64,000 nt of DNA from Terebella lapidaria. Its lineage: Eukaryota > Annelida > Polychaeta > Terebellida > Terebellidae. The first letter of the stretch is position 1; each line of letters starts with the position of its first letter. The DNA is taken from the NCBI GenBank assembly GCA_949152475.1, contig OX424561.1:30126481-30190480 (forward strand), in the 5' to 3' direction. Positions 12,249 through 22,481 of this stretch are shown here, piece by piece. Made by a program: the position numbers and the translations under genes. The notes under the pieces were generated by a model. It did not search any database, was not told the origin of the DNA, and saw only the letters and a list, made by a program, of their open reading frames with translations.

Positions 12249-12327
<79 letters not shown>
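12150..12327. repeat. (AAT)n and (AT)n microsatellites
   Basis: Interrupted AATAAT/AATCAT repeats to about 12250, then pure AT to 12327. This is the mirror image of 6221-6362. The LTR of the first gypsy element begins directly after the AT run. Confidence 0.95.
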
Positions 12328-12331
<4 letters not shown>

Positions 12332-13021
12332 GCGATTTTGCCCTAAGCTCACGGCAGGTGACAATGTAAACACATAACTCATTTATACGTCCTTTTCCGT
12401 CTTGGCCTACTCGGTTCGAGTCTGCGTTGCTTGGCGACGCTCGTGATTGTGTACACTCCAGTAAACTATAACAGTGGTTGTATGAGCTGCGCGTGCAGGC
12501 TCGGCTTTCTGGTGTATTATATATACACTGGGAAACGCTCGATCCAGGAGTCTGTCCGAGAGAGAGCGACGAGTTCACACGCGGAGTGCGCCATGTGCTC
12601 TGCGTCCCTGACTGTTGGGTAGAGATCCAGTGGGGACCCGGGGACAGATTCCATTGGGGGGCCCGGGCTGGGGGAGACGAGCTGCTGACTCGGGGGCGCA
12701 AGCCCTGTGGATCGCCAGTTCTTCCCCTTCCCGGGACTAGGTGACGGAGGCTCTGGCAGACCGTCGGGCTGATACAGAGTTCTATCTCTGTGGCAGCGCT
12801 GTCGGCGAGACCAGAGAGCAATATGCCCACGTGTACGGGTTCCGTGGGGCCGCGCCCATGGCCTCTCGGGCTCTACACACGGCTACATTGCCATTATGAT
12901 GTATAATGCATGTGATGTGGTGATGTATGAGATCCGGGCTCGTTCCGGACGGACTGGTACCTGGTTGTGATACCTGTAGGGTATCGCGCGGGCGCCCTGT
13001 ACTGGGCGTCCGAACGTTACA
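12328..13021 (+). repeat. 5' LTR of gypsy element 1
   Basis: Begins TGTGGCGATTTTGCC and ends GAACGTTACA, directly before the primer site. It has a CpG-rich 3' half. The end was set by analogy with the second element, where one T separates the LTR from the primer site. Confidence 0.9.
12515..12526 (+). promoter_or_regulatory. TATA-box-like element in LTR 1
   Basis: TATTATATATAC inside an otherwise GC-rich LTR is a good candidate core promoter for the genomic RNA. The same site recurs in the 3' LTR at 21975-21986. No experimental support is visible. Confidence 0.45.
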
Positions 13022-13022
13022 T

Positions 13023-13040
13023 TGGTGCCGTGACCAGGAT
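13023..13040 (+). other. Primer binding site, tRNA-His type, element 1
   Basis: TGGTGCCGTGACCAGGAT lies one base after the LTR. Its complement ends ...GGTCACGGCACCA, matching the 3' end of animal tRNA-His plus CCA. Reverse transcription would start here. Confidence 0.85.
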
Positions 13041-13134
13041 CAGTCCGACGGCATCCCATTGCAGCCTAATGTCACCGAGTTGTAGCCTCCTTCGTCCCTG
13101 GGGACTCCTATCTCCTCCGGGACAACTCTGAGAG

Positions 13135-13566
13135 ATGGCTGACAAAGCGAACAGTAAAGAGAAAAATAACGGGAGGGAAACGGGTGGTAATGTCGTGGAC
13201 CGCACCCGGTTGAGCAACAGCCGCCGTGAGACATCTTCGGGTGACTCCGGCGGCCGGAAGGAGCGTGCAGAGCCCTCTGCGGACAAGTCCCAGTCTGCGG
13301 AGTCGACTCCGGCGTACCTGACTCCGTCTCCGGACGTAGAGTCGAGCCCCGCAGGGCCGCAACTGGTGTTGCCATCAAGGCCGGGCCTTGGTGGAATAGG
13401 CGCGGTAGGCGGAGCCGGCAACGGCTCTACGCCGCGCCCACCCGTGCCCAGAGCGAGTCCGTGGCAAGCGGCACTCTTCCGTGGACCATCTCCGGACGTC
13501 CGGGATCGAGCGCCAGCTACTGCGGGCCCCTCTGGACAAACGGACCCTTGGTACCAGATGCCGTGA
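13135..13566 (+). pseudogene. gag N-terminal part, element 1, cut by a stop
   Basis: A 143-aa frame from the first good ATG after the primer site (MADKANSK). It is rich in Ser, Pro, Arg and Gly with no recognisable domain. It stops at the TGA 13564-13566. The same frame stays open for about another 150 bases past this stop with similar composition, and the main gag frame begins in another phase around 13670-13720. The simplest reading is one ancestral gag N-terminus now broken by a stop plus a frameshift. Alternatively it is a separate leader ORF. Confidence 0.55.
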
Positions 13567-13657
13567 CCGGCCGGGTGGACTCCCTCGCGAGTCCCCGGCA
13601 TGGGTTCTGGTCGGTCCGCATCGGGTGATGCGGTGGATCAGCTCACTGACGCACTAG

Positions 13658-15268
13658 GTGAGCTGGCCCCTAAAGGGTGCTACGACCGCGCCCGGTCGCC
13701 CCATCAGGGACGATCTGTCGGAGAGGGAGAGATGGCTGATTTCCGAGGCGCTTGAGCAGTACAAGCGTACTCAGCCACCTCTGAGCGTCGACCCGTCGGC
13801 TACTTACAGTTCGGGGATAGTCAGGCAGCCAGCCCCTCCCCAAGTTTCGCCGAGTCCGCAGACGCCGGTGGTCCCAGCAATGGGATCCGCGCCTGCTCCG
13901 CGACTCGGGAGTATCACGTTGGCGACCGCGTCGACCAATCCGACGGCCGGAGCGCAAGCCGCGTGGTCGGCTTACCATGGCACGCAATATGTGCCGGGCG
14001 GGCAGTGGCAACCGGTGGCCCCGGCCCCGAGCTACATTAGCTTTGCCGCCCCATCTGGAGCTTACCCAGTAAGTTCGGTGGGAGTCCCGTCCGCACCTGT
14101 TCAGGGTGGGCCTATGGGAAGTTTGGTTCCGGCAGCGAGTGTGCCCTACCCTGCTCCTACAGCTACGGCGAGTGGGTCTGCTTCCGCGGACTCCGCCATT
14201 GGAGCGGGTAGCAGCCGCACGTTGCCTGCGTACACGGAAGACCCCGGAGCGGGTTCCGCCCATCGGTTCCGGTCCCCTAATTACCTGGGACCCGACCAGT
14301 CATCAGCCGACTTGGAGGATTATTTACTCCAAGTATGGCGGACGGCCGTGTATGAAGGATGGACTCAGGTGGAAGCCGGACACATCCTATCCGGGAGCCT
14401 AGAGGGGAAGGCTCTCCGGGTGATGCAGTGTCTGCCGGTGGGAACAGTAACCTTCGGCGAAGTTGCCCGTCAACTTCGTTTGCTGTTCACGCCGACGACC
14501 AACAGGCGGCAGTTTGAACGGGAGTTCAAAGCGCGGACCCGCCTACCGACTGAATCCGTGACAGAGTTTGCGTTTAACTTGCGCATTCTCGGCCGGAGAG
14601 CTTATCCGGACATGGAGGCCAGTCGGTTTGAACCGATGCTGATCGATCAGTTCATCGATGGCCAGCCCTACCATATTGCTTACGGGCTGGCCACCCATGA
14701 AAAGCGATCGATGGAGGAAGCAATTAACGCCGCCCTCTCGATAGAGGTAGCTGTCCGCTCAAGACAGATGCCTCCGGCCCCGGCTCCGGCCACGGCTGTT
14801 CCCGTACCGGCAGCGGCGTCTCCTCCAGTTCAGGCATCGCAGGTCACTCCGTGGCCGGCCCCGGCTTACCGGGAGCCCGCCGGAGAACCTAAACCTCAGC
14901 GGTTTGGTGCGCCGGCACCCTCTATAGGGATGCCCGCACAAGCGGCACCGGTTGCCGTGCCGTCCTCATCTTCGGATGAGTACGACTATGAAGAGTACGA
15001 TTTCGGCGCCGCGCAGATGATTGCGTACTGCGCCGGGATCGAGACTTCGGGGCCCGCGGAATGCTGTGCGTTCGCCTCCGTACCGGCTCAGAACCGTCCC
15101 TGCTATTTCTGCGGAAAGCAGGGGCACTTTTGGCTGAAGTGTCCGGAGTTGTTGGAGCGCTTGCGGGCGCGCGGATACCAGGGGATCATACCCGGTCCGC
15201 GCCGGAGCAATTACTCTCGGCCTGGTCCCGCGGGACAACAGGGCCGTCCCTCACGGCAGAGAAACTGA
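13658..15268 (+). CDS. gag: Gag polyprotein, main part, element 1
   Basis: A 536-codon frame. Gag forms the virus-like particle that packages element RNA. A Pro/Ala-rich segment of ~200 residues precedes a retrotransposon capsid-like region (about residues 210-370, with words DLEDYLLQVWRTA and FIDGQPYHIAYGL). A CCHC zinc knuckle follows near 481-494 (CYFCGKQGHFWLKC), then a basic tail. The frame has no ATG at its start (it opens with GTG at 13658), because its true N-terminus lies upstream in another phase (13135-13566). The last sense codon is AAC before TGA, and pol follows in the -1 frame, suggesting programmed -1 frameshifting. Confidence 0.88.
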   Translation: MSWPLKGATTAPGRPIRDDLSERERWLISEALEQYKRTQPPLSVDPSATYSSGIVRQPAPPQVSPSPQTPVVPAMGSAPAPRLGSITLATASTNPTAGAQAAWSAYHGTQYVPGGQWQPVAPAPSYISFAAPSGAYPVSSVGVPSAPVQGGPMGSLVPAASVPYPAPTATASGSASADSAIGAGSSRTLPAYTEDPGAGSAHRFRSPNYLGPDQSSADLEDYLLQVWRTAVYEGWTQVEAGHILSGSLEGKALRVMQCLPVGTVTFGEVARQLRLLFTPTTNRRQFEREFKARTRLPTESVTEFAFNLRILGRRAYPDMEASRFEPMLIDQFIDGQPYHIAYGLATHEKRSMEEAINAALSIEVAVRSRQMPPAPAPATAVPVPAAASPPVQASQVTPWPAPAYREPAGEPKPQRFGAPAPSIGMPAQAAPVAVPSSSSDEYDYEEYDFGAAQMIAYCAGIETSGPAECCAFASVPAQNRPCYFCGKQGHFWLKCPELLERLRARGYQGIIPGPRRSNYSRPGPAGQQGRPSRQRN

Positions 15269-17523
15269 AATCGGACGTGGTGGCGACCAACACCGCGTCC
15301 GAGGACAGTTGTTCTGTGGCAACGGATGCCGCCCCACCTCCGGATGAACCGGACGAACCTCAAATAGATATAACTTCTCCGGAAGTGGTCCTTGAGGATC
15401 AGTCTGGCTCGTCTGCGGCTGAGGCGGATAACGAGGACTCCGAGAATGGGCCCAGTGCGTGCGAAAGATACCGTTCAAAATGCGCACTGGTCAAGGACAC
15501 TTGCTGGTACCTGCCCCTGCCATTCGGGCGGGAGCCGGTCCGGTTCCTTGTCGACTCAGGCTCGGAGGTTACCCTCGTAGCCATAGGAACGTTTCGCAGG
15601 GAACCCGCGCTGCACGACCTCGAGTTGCGCGATCCCGGGCCTTACCAGCTCTACGGAGCCGGTAACAACCGCATCCGTGTCTACGGTATCGTCGATTTGC
15701 CTGTTACGCTTGGGGACAAAGTGTATCCGACAGAGGCAATCATCGCAGACATCGGAGCGGCTGGGATTATTGGGATGAACTTTCTCCGGGCCCACCGGGT
15801 CACCGCTAACTTCAGTGCGGGTGAATTCCGGATGGGAGAGGACACTCACTACCTCTTCCGCATGGGTCCGGCGCATTCGTTCCAAATGCGGGTGGCGCGC
15901 ACCACGGTGGTGCCGCCTATGAGCGAGATGATCATCGAGGCGCGGCCGCGTCGTCCCCGCATGCCCCTCGAAGGTTGTCAGTGTATAGTGCAGCCGGTGA
16001 GCAGTTTCGCCAAGGGAACTGGGCTCGTGCTGGGCGGGACTCTGGTCAAGTCCGACGTCCGCATGATGCCACTTCTCGTGGTGAATCCTACGGACTCACC
16101 CGTTGTGCTACGACGCGGGTGCTTAGCGGCTACCGCTATGCCCGCGTCGTCTAGTCGTGTCATCCCCGACGATCCGGTCTGCCGCGCTGCGTGCGCGGCG
16201 GCGGCCGCCGGAGATGATCCGTTCACCCTGCCGGACCATCTGGAATCTCTGGTTCCGAAGGACCAGCTAGGTGAAGAGCAGCGCCAGGCGCTCCGCAAAC
16301 TGTTGCGGCAGTATGCGGATGTATTTATGGGTCCGGACGGTGCGGTCGGCAAGACAGACGTTGCCAAACACCGCATCGACCTCCTAGACGAGCGTCCGAT
16401 CAAACAACGTCTACGGCGAGCAGCGATAGTGCACCAAGAGGTCATTGACCAGGAGGTGCAGAAGATGCTCGAGCTAGACATCATCGAACCCAGTGACAGC
16501 CCTTGGGCAAGTCCTGTGGTTATGGTGAAGAAGAAGGACGGCTCGTGGAGGTTCTGCGTTGACTATCGTAAGCTTAACGACGTCACGCGGAAGGACTCAT
16601 ATCCTTTCCCGCACATCGAAGACACCTTCGATTCCCTGGCCGGATCGCACTACTTCTGTGCTCTGGATCTGGCCTCCGGGTATTGGCAGGTCGAGATGGA
16701 GGAGAGTGATAGGGCGAAAACTGCCTTCGTTACTAAGAACGGGCTCTACCAATTTAAGGTAATGCCGTTCGGGCTCTGTAACGCTCCAGCGACGTTCGAG
16801 CGCCTCATGGAGATGGTACTTAAAGGGTTCCTCTGGAAGCGATGTATGGTCTACATCGACGATGTCGTCGTGTATGGCCGGTCGTTCGAGGAAACCCTCA
16901 CCAACCTCCAGATGGTACTCCATCGCATCCGTGGAGCAGGGCTCAAGTTAAAGCCAAGTAAATGCGAACTTTTCGCGCAGGAAATCCTGTACTTGGGCTT
17001 TATGGTAACGGGCACCGGAGTTCGACCAGATCCTAAAAAGCTAGAGGCCATCAAGAACTGGCCTCGGCCTTGCAACGTGGCGGACGTGAGGTCCTTTCTG
17101 GGCTTCGCGAGTTATCATCGACGGTTCGTGCGAGGCTTTGCGGAGGTTGCGCGCCCCCTTACTATCCTTACGGAAAAGGGCGCCGACTTCATCTGGTCTG
17201 AAGAGCAGGTAACTGCCTTCGCGGAACTCCGGAGGGCTTTGGCAGATGCGCCGGTGCTGCGGCACCCTCGTCCGGATTGCGAGTTCATCCTGGACACTGA
17301 CGCGAGTAACTTTGCACTCGGCGGTGTCCTCTTGCAGATCGTGGACGGGCAGGGGCGGGTAGTAGCTTATGCAAGTGTGGCTCTCAGCCGCTCTCAAATG
17401 AACTACTGTACCACGCACCGCGAGTTGCTCGCGGTTGTTACTATGACCAAGCGCTTCCAGCGAGTCTTCCTCAAGTCCGGCGGTGTACTCCTCGTGGGTA
17501 CCCTCGTCCACGGACGAGTCTGA
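15262..17523 (+). CDS. pol: Pol, protease-RT-partial RNase H, element 1
   Basis: The frame is -1 relative to gag and is open from at least 15061. Counting from 15061, an aspartic protease active site FLVDSGSEVTL lies near residue 164. Reverse transcriptase follows with LDLASGYWQVEM, the VMPFGLCNAPATFERLM motif and the catalytic YIDD near 598-601. RNase H begins with ILDTDAS near 745 and includes the THRELLA Glu. The frame then runs out at 17523 after only about 50 residues of RNase H, so the later catalytic aspartates and the connection to integrase are missing. This copy should make protease and RT folds but no complete RNase H. Confidence 0.92.
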   Translation, partial: KLKSDVVATNTASEDSCSVATDAAPPPDEPDEPQIDITSPEVVLEDQSGSSAAEADNEDSENGPSACERYRSKCALVKDTCWYLPLPFGREPVRFLVDSGSEVTLVAIGTFRREPALHDLELRDPGPYQLYGAGNNRIRVYGIVDLPVTLGDKVYPTEAIIADIGAAGIIGMNFLRAHRVTANFSAGEFRMGEDTHYLFRMGPAHSFQMRVARTTVVPPMSEMIIEARPRRPRMPLEGCQCIVQPVSSFAKGTGLVLGGTLVKSDVRMMPLLVVNPTDSPVVLRRGCLAATAMPASSSRVIPDDPVCRAACAAAAAGDDPFTLPDHLESLVPKDQLGEEQRQALRKLLRQYADVFMGPDGAVGKTDVAKHRIDLLDERPIKQRLRRAAIVHQEVIDQEVQKMLELDIIEPSDSPWASPVVMVKKKDGSWRFCVDYRKLNDVTRKDSYPFPHIEDTFDSLAGSHYFCALDLASGYWQVEMEESDRAKTAFVTKNGLYQFKVMPFGLCNAPATFERLMEMVLKGFLWKRCMVYIDDVVVYGRSFEETLTNLQMVLHRIRGAGLKLKPSKCELFAQEILYLGFMVTGTGVRPDPKKLEAIKNWPRPCNVADVRSFLGFASYHRRFVRGFAEVARPLTILTEKGADFIWSEEQVTAFAELRRALADAPVLRHPRPDCEFILDTDASNFALGGVLLQIVDGQGRVVAYASVALSRSQMNYCTTHRELLAVVTMTKRFQRVFLKSGGVLLVGTLVHGRV

Positions 17524-19174
17524 GTATGAGCGGTCCTTGCCCCCTGTGGTGATGGCCGCTGCGGCGCAGTCGAACGAGTCGGATGAGGAGCCTAATTACC
17601 TAGGTGGCTACTCTCCGGCGCAGTTGGCTGCGAAGCAGAGAGCTGACAGTGCTCTGGCACCGGTAATCCAAGCCCTTGAGGCCGGCCAGAAACCCTCTAA
17701 GGATGAGCGGAAAACCTACAGGGAGGAGACCCAGTCTCTTATCTCTCAGTGGGAAAGACTCTCCTTGAGGGATGGCCTCTTATACCGGCGCTATGAGCCA
17801 CCGACTCCACTGCCTCCTATATGGCAGTTGGTGCTTCCGGCGGAGCTGCGGAAAGAAGTACTCCACCAGTTGCATGACCTCCGGGTGACCGGTCACTTGG
17901 GAATCCGGAGGACCGTCCATAGGCTACAACAGCGCTTTCATTGGCCTGGTAGCAGTTTGAACGTGCAACGGTGGTGCGCAGCCTGCCCTCGGTGTCAAGC
18001 TCGCAAAGGAGTTCCGGCTCCTGGCCGCCACCCCTTAACCACGGTTAAGGCCGGCGCGCCATTCGATCGGATAGCCTTGGATATACTGGATACCCACCGG
18101 GTCACCCCACGTGGTTTCCGGTACATCCTGGTGATTTCCGACTATTTCACCAAATATACCGACGCGTACCCACTGCGCCGCCAGACTGCGGACGAGGTAG
18201 CTCGGTTGCTGGTGAATAGATGGGTGGTGTACCATGGCGTACCTAAGCAGGTACACTCGGATCAGGGCACGCAATTTGAAAGCAACCTGTTCCGGGGCCT
18301 AGCACAGATGCTGGGCAGTACCAAGGTCCGGACCACCCCTTACAGGCCCCAGTCTGATGGCCAGGTCGGAAGCTTCAATCGATCGGTCCTCAATATGCTG
18401 GCGGCCTTTGTGAATGACCGTGCGAATGATTGGGATGACCATCTCCCGTACGTTTTAATGGCGTACAGATCGTCGGTCCACTCCTCGACCGGAGTTACGC
18501 CGCACGCGATGTTGTACGGCCGGGAGCTAAATCTGCCCGTGGATATCATGTATCCAACTGCGGCAGAGACCGGCGCAGTACCCCAGTGCAGTCCGGAGTA
18601 CGTAGAGTGGGTTCGCCGTGCCCTGGCGAACGCCCATGATTTCGCGCGGGCGCGCCTTGACAAGTCCGCTATCCGGCAGAAACGAGCCTATGATGCCCAT
18701 GCTAAGGCTAGGCCCGCTTTCGCGGAAGGCGACAAGGTGCGCTATTATTACCCACCGCTTAAGCAAGGTAACAAGTTTGCTAAGCCGTGGATAGGGCCGT
18801 TTACAGTGCTTAAGAGGGTTACGGACGTGGACTACCGGATCCGGAGGGACTCCGACCCGGACAGGGTTCTGGTGGTTCACATAGATAACCTGAAGAAGTA
18901 CGAAGGCCCGCTTGTCATGGATCCGCTAATACAAGATGCGGAACCGGATGATGCTCCTTTATTGGATCCGTCCGGTCAGCATCCGCGGACTCCGGACGAG
19001 CGTGTACGCCGTATGGTGGGTCTTCCGGACCTCTCCGATCCGTCGGATGACGGTCCGGACGACTTTGAACCAGATCTCGGCGATCCGCAGGTACCCCCGC
19101 TCCCTCCACCACCTGCGGATGACGGGCGGCCACGCCGGAAACCTTGTGCGCCGACCCGATATGGGTGGGACTAA
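17483..19174 (+). CDS. pol: Integrase, element 1, catalytic Glu lost
   Basis: A 563-codon frame in a different phase from the RT frame, overlapping it by 41 nt, so pol is split. An HHCC zinc-binding domain (HQLHDLRVTGHLG ... CAACPRC) is followed by the DDE core. Asp is present at about residues 200 (LDILD) and 260 (HSDQG). The third position, residue 296, is Gly (QVGSFN) where the sister integrase at 27452-29587 has Glu (QVERFN). The D-35-residue-E spacing identifies the position, so the protein is predicted to be catalytically dead. A GPF-type C-terminal module (FAKPWIGPF) and a Pro/Asp-rich tail follow. Confidence 0.9.
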   Translation: MYSSWVPSSTDESEYERSLPPVVMAAAAQSNESDEEPNYLGGYSPAQLAAKQRADSALAPVIQALEAGQKPSKDERKTYREETQSLISQWERLSLRDGLLYRRYEPPTPLPPIWQLVLPAELRKEVLHQLHDLRVTGHLGIRRTVHRLQQRFHWPGSSLNVQRWCAACPRCQARKGVPAPGRHPLTTVKAGAPFDRIALDILDTHRVTPRGFRYILVISDYFTKYTDAYPLRRQTADEVARLLVNRWVVYHGVPKQVHSDQGTQFESNLFRGLAQMLGSTKVRTTPYRPQSDGQVGSFNRSVLNMLAAFVNDRANDWDDHLPYVLMAYRSSVHSSTGVTPHAMLYGRELNLPVDIMYPTAAETGAVPQCSPEYVEWVRRALANAHDFARARLDKSAIRQKRAYDAHAKARPAFAEGDKVRYYYPPLKQGNKFAKPWIGPFTVLKRVTDVDYRIRRDSDPDRVLVVHIDNLKKYEGPLVMDPLIQDAEPDDAPLLDPSGQHPRTPDERVRRMVGLPDLSDPSDDGPDDFEPDLGDPQVPPLPPPPADDGRPRRKPCAPTRYGWD

Positions 19175-19878
19175 TGTTCCGCCCATGCGGATGCGTCTGC
19201 GGTATCCATCTATCACACCAGGGATGGATTTTAGGTCGTTCCGTGAGGATCCGCACGACTTTCCTCCGTGAGCAGTCACTTTGTGGCTATCTCTGGAGTT
19301 GAGGGTCCGCAGATATCTTTGCGTCGTAACGCCGCCGCTCCGCATCCGCCCTCCTGTAGTTTCTAGCGCCAGGGACGTGCCGATGGCCTGTCCGCACTTT
19401 GTGGACGGCTGTCCGGCGTAATCCGCCACACGGTTACGCTGGCCGGACGAATTTAGTGATTCGGCCGGACGCCCCTGGTCCCGGAACAACCTCTTATGTG
19501 GCCAGACTGAGGTTGGGATTTACGTCCGCTACGGGAGAAGCGCCTTCCCACGGATTTGGGAACTGGCTACTGGACGCGGGGATAGCATCCGGATGTGAGG
19601 ACTGATGTCCGCGGTTCGTCCGCGTGACTCGTCCGGCGTCCGGACGCTTTAAGATGACGCACTTCGGTGTAGTTATCCCCCGTGCGCCACTACTGTAATT
19701 GCGGTTATAGTAGTTTAAGGTTTCTACGGCAGGAAACCGTTTACCATTTATTGTAATGGACCGGCTGTTAAGTCCGCGCGTGCGGACCAGCCGCGGCAGT
19801 GGGGGACGCTCATTTTCGTCCGGATCGCACCTTATAATACGCGGTCCGGCCGGGATGACCGGATCCCCGGCCCCTTTC

Positions 19879-19890
19879 TAAGAAGGGGGT
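19879..19890 (+). other. Internal polypurine tract copy, element 1
   Basis: TAAGAAGGGGGT here is identical to the 12-mer just before the 3' LTR (21774-21785). It could prime plus-strand synthesis internally or mark an old internal duplication. Confidence 0.5.
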
Positions 19891-21773
19891 CGTATTGTAC
19901 ATGCACAGCATACTTTGTGGCTTTTAATCCCTATCATTGTCATTGGATAAGGTCAATATGCCAATTATATGGTGGGCGTTCGTTCTGGACTCCGTCCGCG
20001 GGCAGTTCCGGACGTCCGCTGGCTATTGATTTCATCATGTTAGGGATCCTCTAGATTGGGCGCCGGCATGACGGGCACGTTCCCCCTAGCCATAGGGGCT
20101 ATGGACCATGCCGGCTCCGCGTCTAATCTATTGGTTCCGCGCTCCGGTAGTCGTTTGGATGGGCTCGAGGTTGGACCGGACGCCGCTCCGCGGCCGGGCT
20201 GTACGTTGGGGTTGCTAGTGGGCGGTTCGCTACCGCCCATAGGGCGCCCAATTGTCTGTCCGGTTGCCATGGGCACGTCCGATCGCCTTGTAAGCGTACC
20301 GGCGGCTATGGGGAGTGATTTTGTTTATTTTCCATCTCATGTTATTATTTACTGAGTTTATTATATAAGCCACAGGTGTGCGGCATGTCTCTGGAGAATT
20401 CTGTTCTTGCTCAGTTAATGACACAATTGAAACAAGTATGTGAAATTTCCTTTCCGGTGCAGTAGAGGGGTGTAAGGAATTGTGTTAATTTTGACAGTGA
20501 CGGATTGATGTGCATATGCGAAAAGACTGGAGAATGACAATTTATTGTTGTTTTCGTCTGACATAATCGTAACAACCACAAGTTAGTGGTTACTGTCAAT
20601 TTTAAGCCCAATTTCTACCTTGCTGTGTGATTAATTTCACGTCATTTACCGCCAGTGCGGAAGCTTTAGCTAATGACTGATCTTAATTACAAATATATAT
20701 TTGCGAGGTCCCCCGGGATAGAAATACATTTTCTACCCGTATACATGGAGTGTGAGGAGTCACCGGAGGGAAATGATTGCTCCCGCATGAGTTTTATAGT
20801 GTTTGAATTTTGGTTCGAGCAATGTGTCATTGTGACCGGGGACAGAGTTTTGCAGTGACTCCGCGTGCGATGCTACGCGTGTGGAATAGCTGCCGATATT
20901 TGTTATATATGTAACAATGTCGTACCCCGATTATTTATTTAATCTCCAGATGTCTAGCGCATTTGTTTTGTGCCATTCGTGTTTCGTCCGCTGCTGCAGC
21001 GCTGGGTCCTAACGGATCCGCGTGGCCGGTGTTCGAGATGCGAGTGTTTTTGCCGGTGGTGAATTCCCCGTGCGAGCCGTGTTAGAGATGTGCTGATGGA
21101 CGGGTGTCCGCATTCGTTTGTGGATGTCCGCCTGTCTGCGCGTCTCTACACTGGCCTGCCCGGGTAGTAGTACATCGATACCGGCAGTCAGCGCGGCTTG
21201 CCGCGTTGGCTATTGTAGCTGTCTGCGACAGCTGTCCGCGGGTGTAAGTATGTCTGTCAGGTGTACATATGTCCGCGCGGACCAGCCGGAGTCGCTTTGC
21301 GGCTCCGCCCTGCCTCAGATCCGTCCTGCGGGTCTGAGGTGCCGGTCGGTAGGGCGGCCGGCAACCCCTTTTTAGAGGTACTACTACTTTTGATCACTCG
21401 GTGTGTCGTTTTACAAAATTTCTAAATTTAACCTTAAAGATCTAAGTTTAACCTTAAAGATCTTCCAAAGACTCGGCACACCGTCCTTTTATAACGGATG
21501 ACCTTTCGGGGTCATCACACGGTTTTGAACTACCTCGGTCGAAATTTTAGCTGGTTTATGAGGATTTATTCAAAATTGCAGAGCGTGTTATAGTTTACTC
21601 CGTAAGTCCAGGGGTCGTTCCCCATTCTTCCAAAAGGGACTCGTAAAGTCCTAGTCTGTTGCGCCGTGACTTCTGGGTACCGCTCACCTTGCTTCCTTCG
21701 GTCCGCCATGCGATGCTTCCGTCGTGTTTCGGGAGTTTTGGGCGTAGGCGGAGCATGTTGGGGACCAACATTG

Positions 21774-21787
21774 TAAGAAGGGGGTAA
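21774..21787 (+). other. Polypurine tract, element 1
   Basis: TAAGAAGGGGGTAA lies directly before the TGTGG start of the 3' LTR, the standard place for plus-strand priming. Confidence 0.8.
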
Positions 21788-22476
21788 TGTGGCGATTTTG
21801 CCCTAAGCGCACGGCAGGTGACAATGTAAACACATAACTCATTTATACGTCCTTTTCCGTCTTGGCCTACTCGGTTCGAGTCTGCGTTGCTTGGCGACGC
21901 TCGTGATTGTGTACACTCCAGTAAACTATAACAGTGGTTGTATGAGCTGCGCGTGCAGGCTCGGCTTTCTGGTGTATTATATATACACTGGGAAACGCTC
22001 GATCGAGGAGTCTGTCCGAGAGAGAGCGACGAGTTCACACGCAGAGTGCGCCATGTGCTCTGCGTCCCTGACTGTTGGGTAGAGGTCCAGTGGGGACCCG
22101 GGGACAGATTCCATTGGGGGGCCCGGGCTGGGGGAGACGAGCTGCTGACTCGGGGGCGCAAGCCCTGTGGATCGCCAGTTCTTCCCCTTCCCGGGACTAG
22201 GTGACGGAGGCTCTGGCAGACCGTCGGGCTGATACAGAGTTCTATCTCTGTGGCAGCGCCGTCGGCGAGACCGGAGAGCAATATGCCCACGTGTACGGGT
22301 TCCGTGGGGCCGCGCCCATGGCCTCTCGGGCTCTACACACGGCTACATTGCCATTATGATGTATAATGCATGTGATGTGGTGATGTATGAGATCCGGGCT
22401 CGTTCCGGACGGACTGGTACCTGGTTGTGATACCTGTAGGGTATCGCGCGGGCGCCCTGTACTGGGCGTCTGAACG

Positions 22477-22481
<5 letters not shown>
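21788..22481 (+). repeat. 3' LTR of gypsy element 1
   Basis: About 99% identical to 12328-13021. Its last few bases (ACGTCATA against ACGTTACA) merge into the following (AT)n run, so the exact end is uncertain. Confidence 0.9.

Larger units (their letters stand above)
19175..21787 (+). other. Long 3' non-coding region of element 1
   Basis: About 2.6 kb between integrase and the 3' LTR without a convincing ORF. The longest frames are 85-99 aa with no recognisable domain. It is GC-rich in its first ~2 kb, with many GTCCG/CGGAC words, and carries an internal copy of the polypurine tract at 19879-19890. It may be the decayed remnant of an extra ORF like the one in element 2, but no similarity is visible. 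Confidence 0.6.
12328..22481 (+). mobile_element. Ty3/gypsy-type LTR retrotransposon 1, damaged
   Basis: A 10.15-kb element with ~694-bp LTRs at a constant 9460-bp offset, a tRNA-His primer site, gag, pol with order PR-RT-RH-IN (the gypsy order), a long 3' non-coding region and a polypurine tract. The LTRs differ at about seven internal positions (~1%), indicating a young insertion. Even so, gag has a stop and a frameshift, RNase H is cut short, and integrase has lost its catalytic Glu, so this copy should not be autonomous. It is inserted in an (AT)n tract, which hides the target-site duplication. Confidence 0.93.

Noticed and set aside
12225..12830. 201-aa minus-strand ORF, and its parallels at 21595-22290 and 22242-22645
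   Set aside because: They run through the LTR and (AT)n tracts (alternating Ile-Tyr) and are antisense to the element.
13017..14263. Minus-strand ORFs of 194 and 197 aa opposite gag
   Set aside because: Antisense shadows of GC-rich gag sequence with Arg/Gly-rich, domain-free products.
19175..21787. Hidden third ORF in element 1
   Set aside because: The longest frames are under 100 aa on either strand and none resembles ORF3 of element 2.
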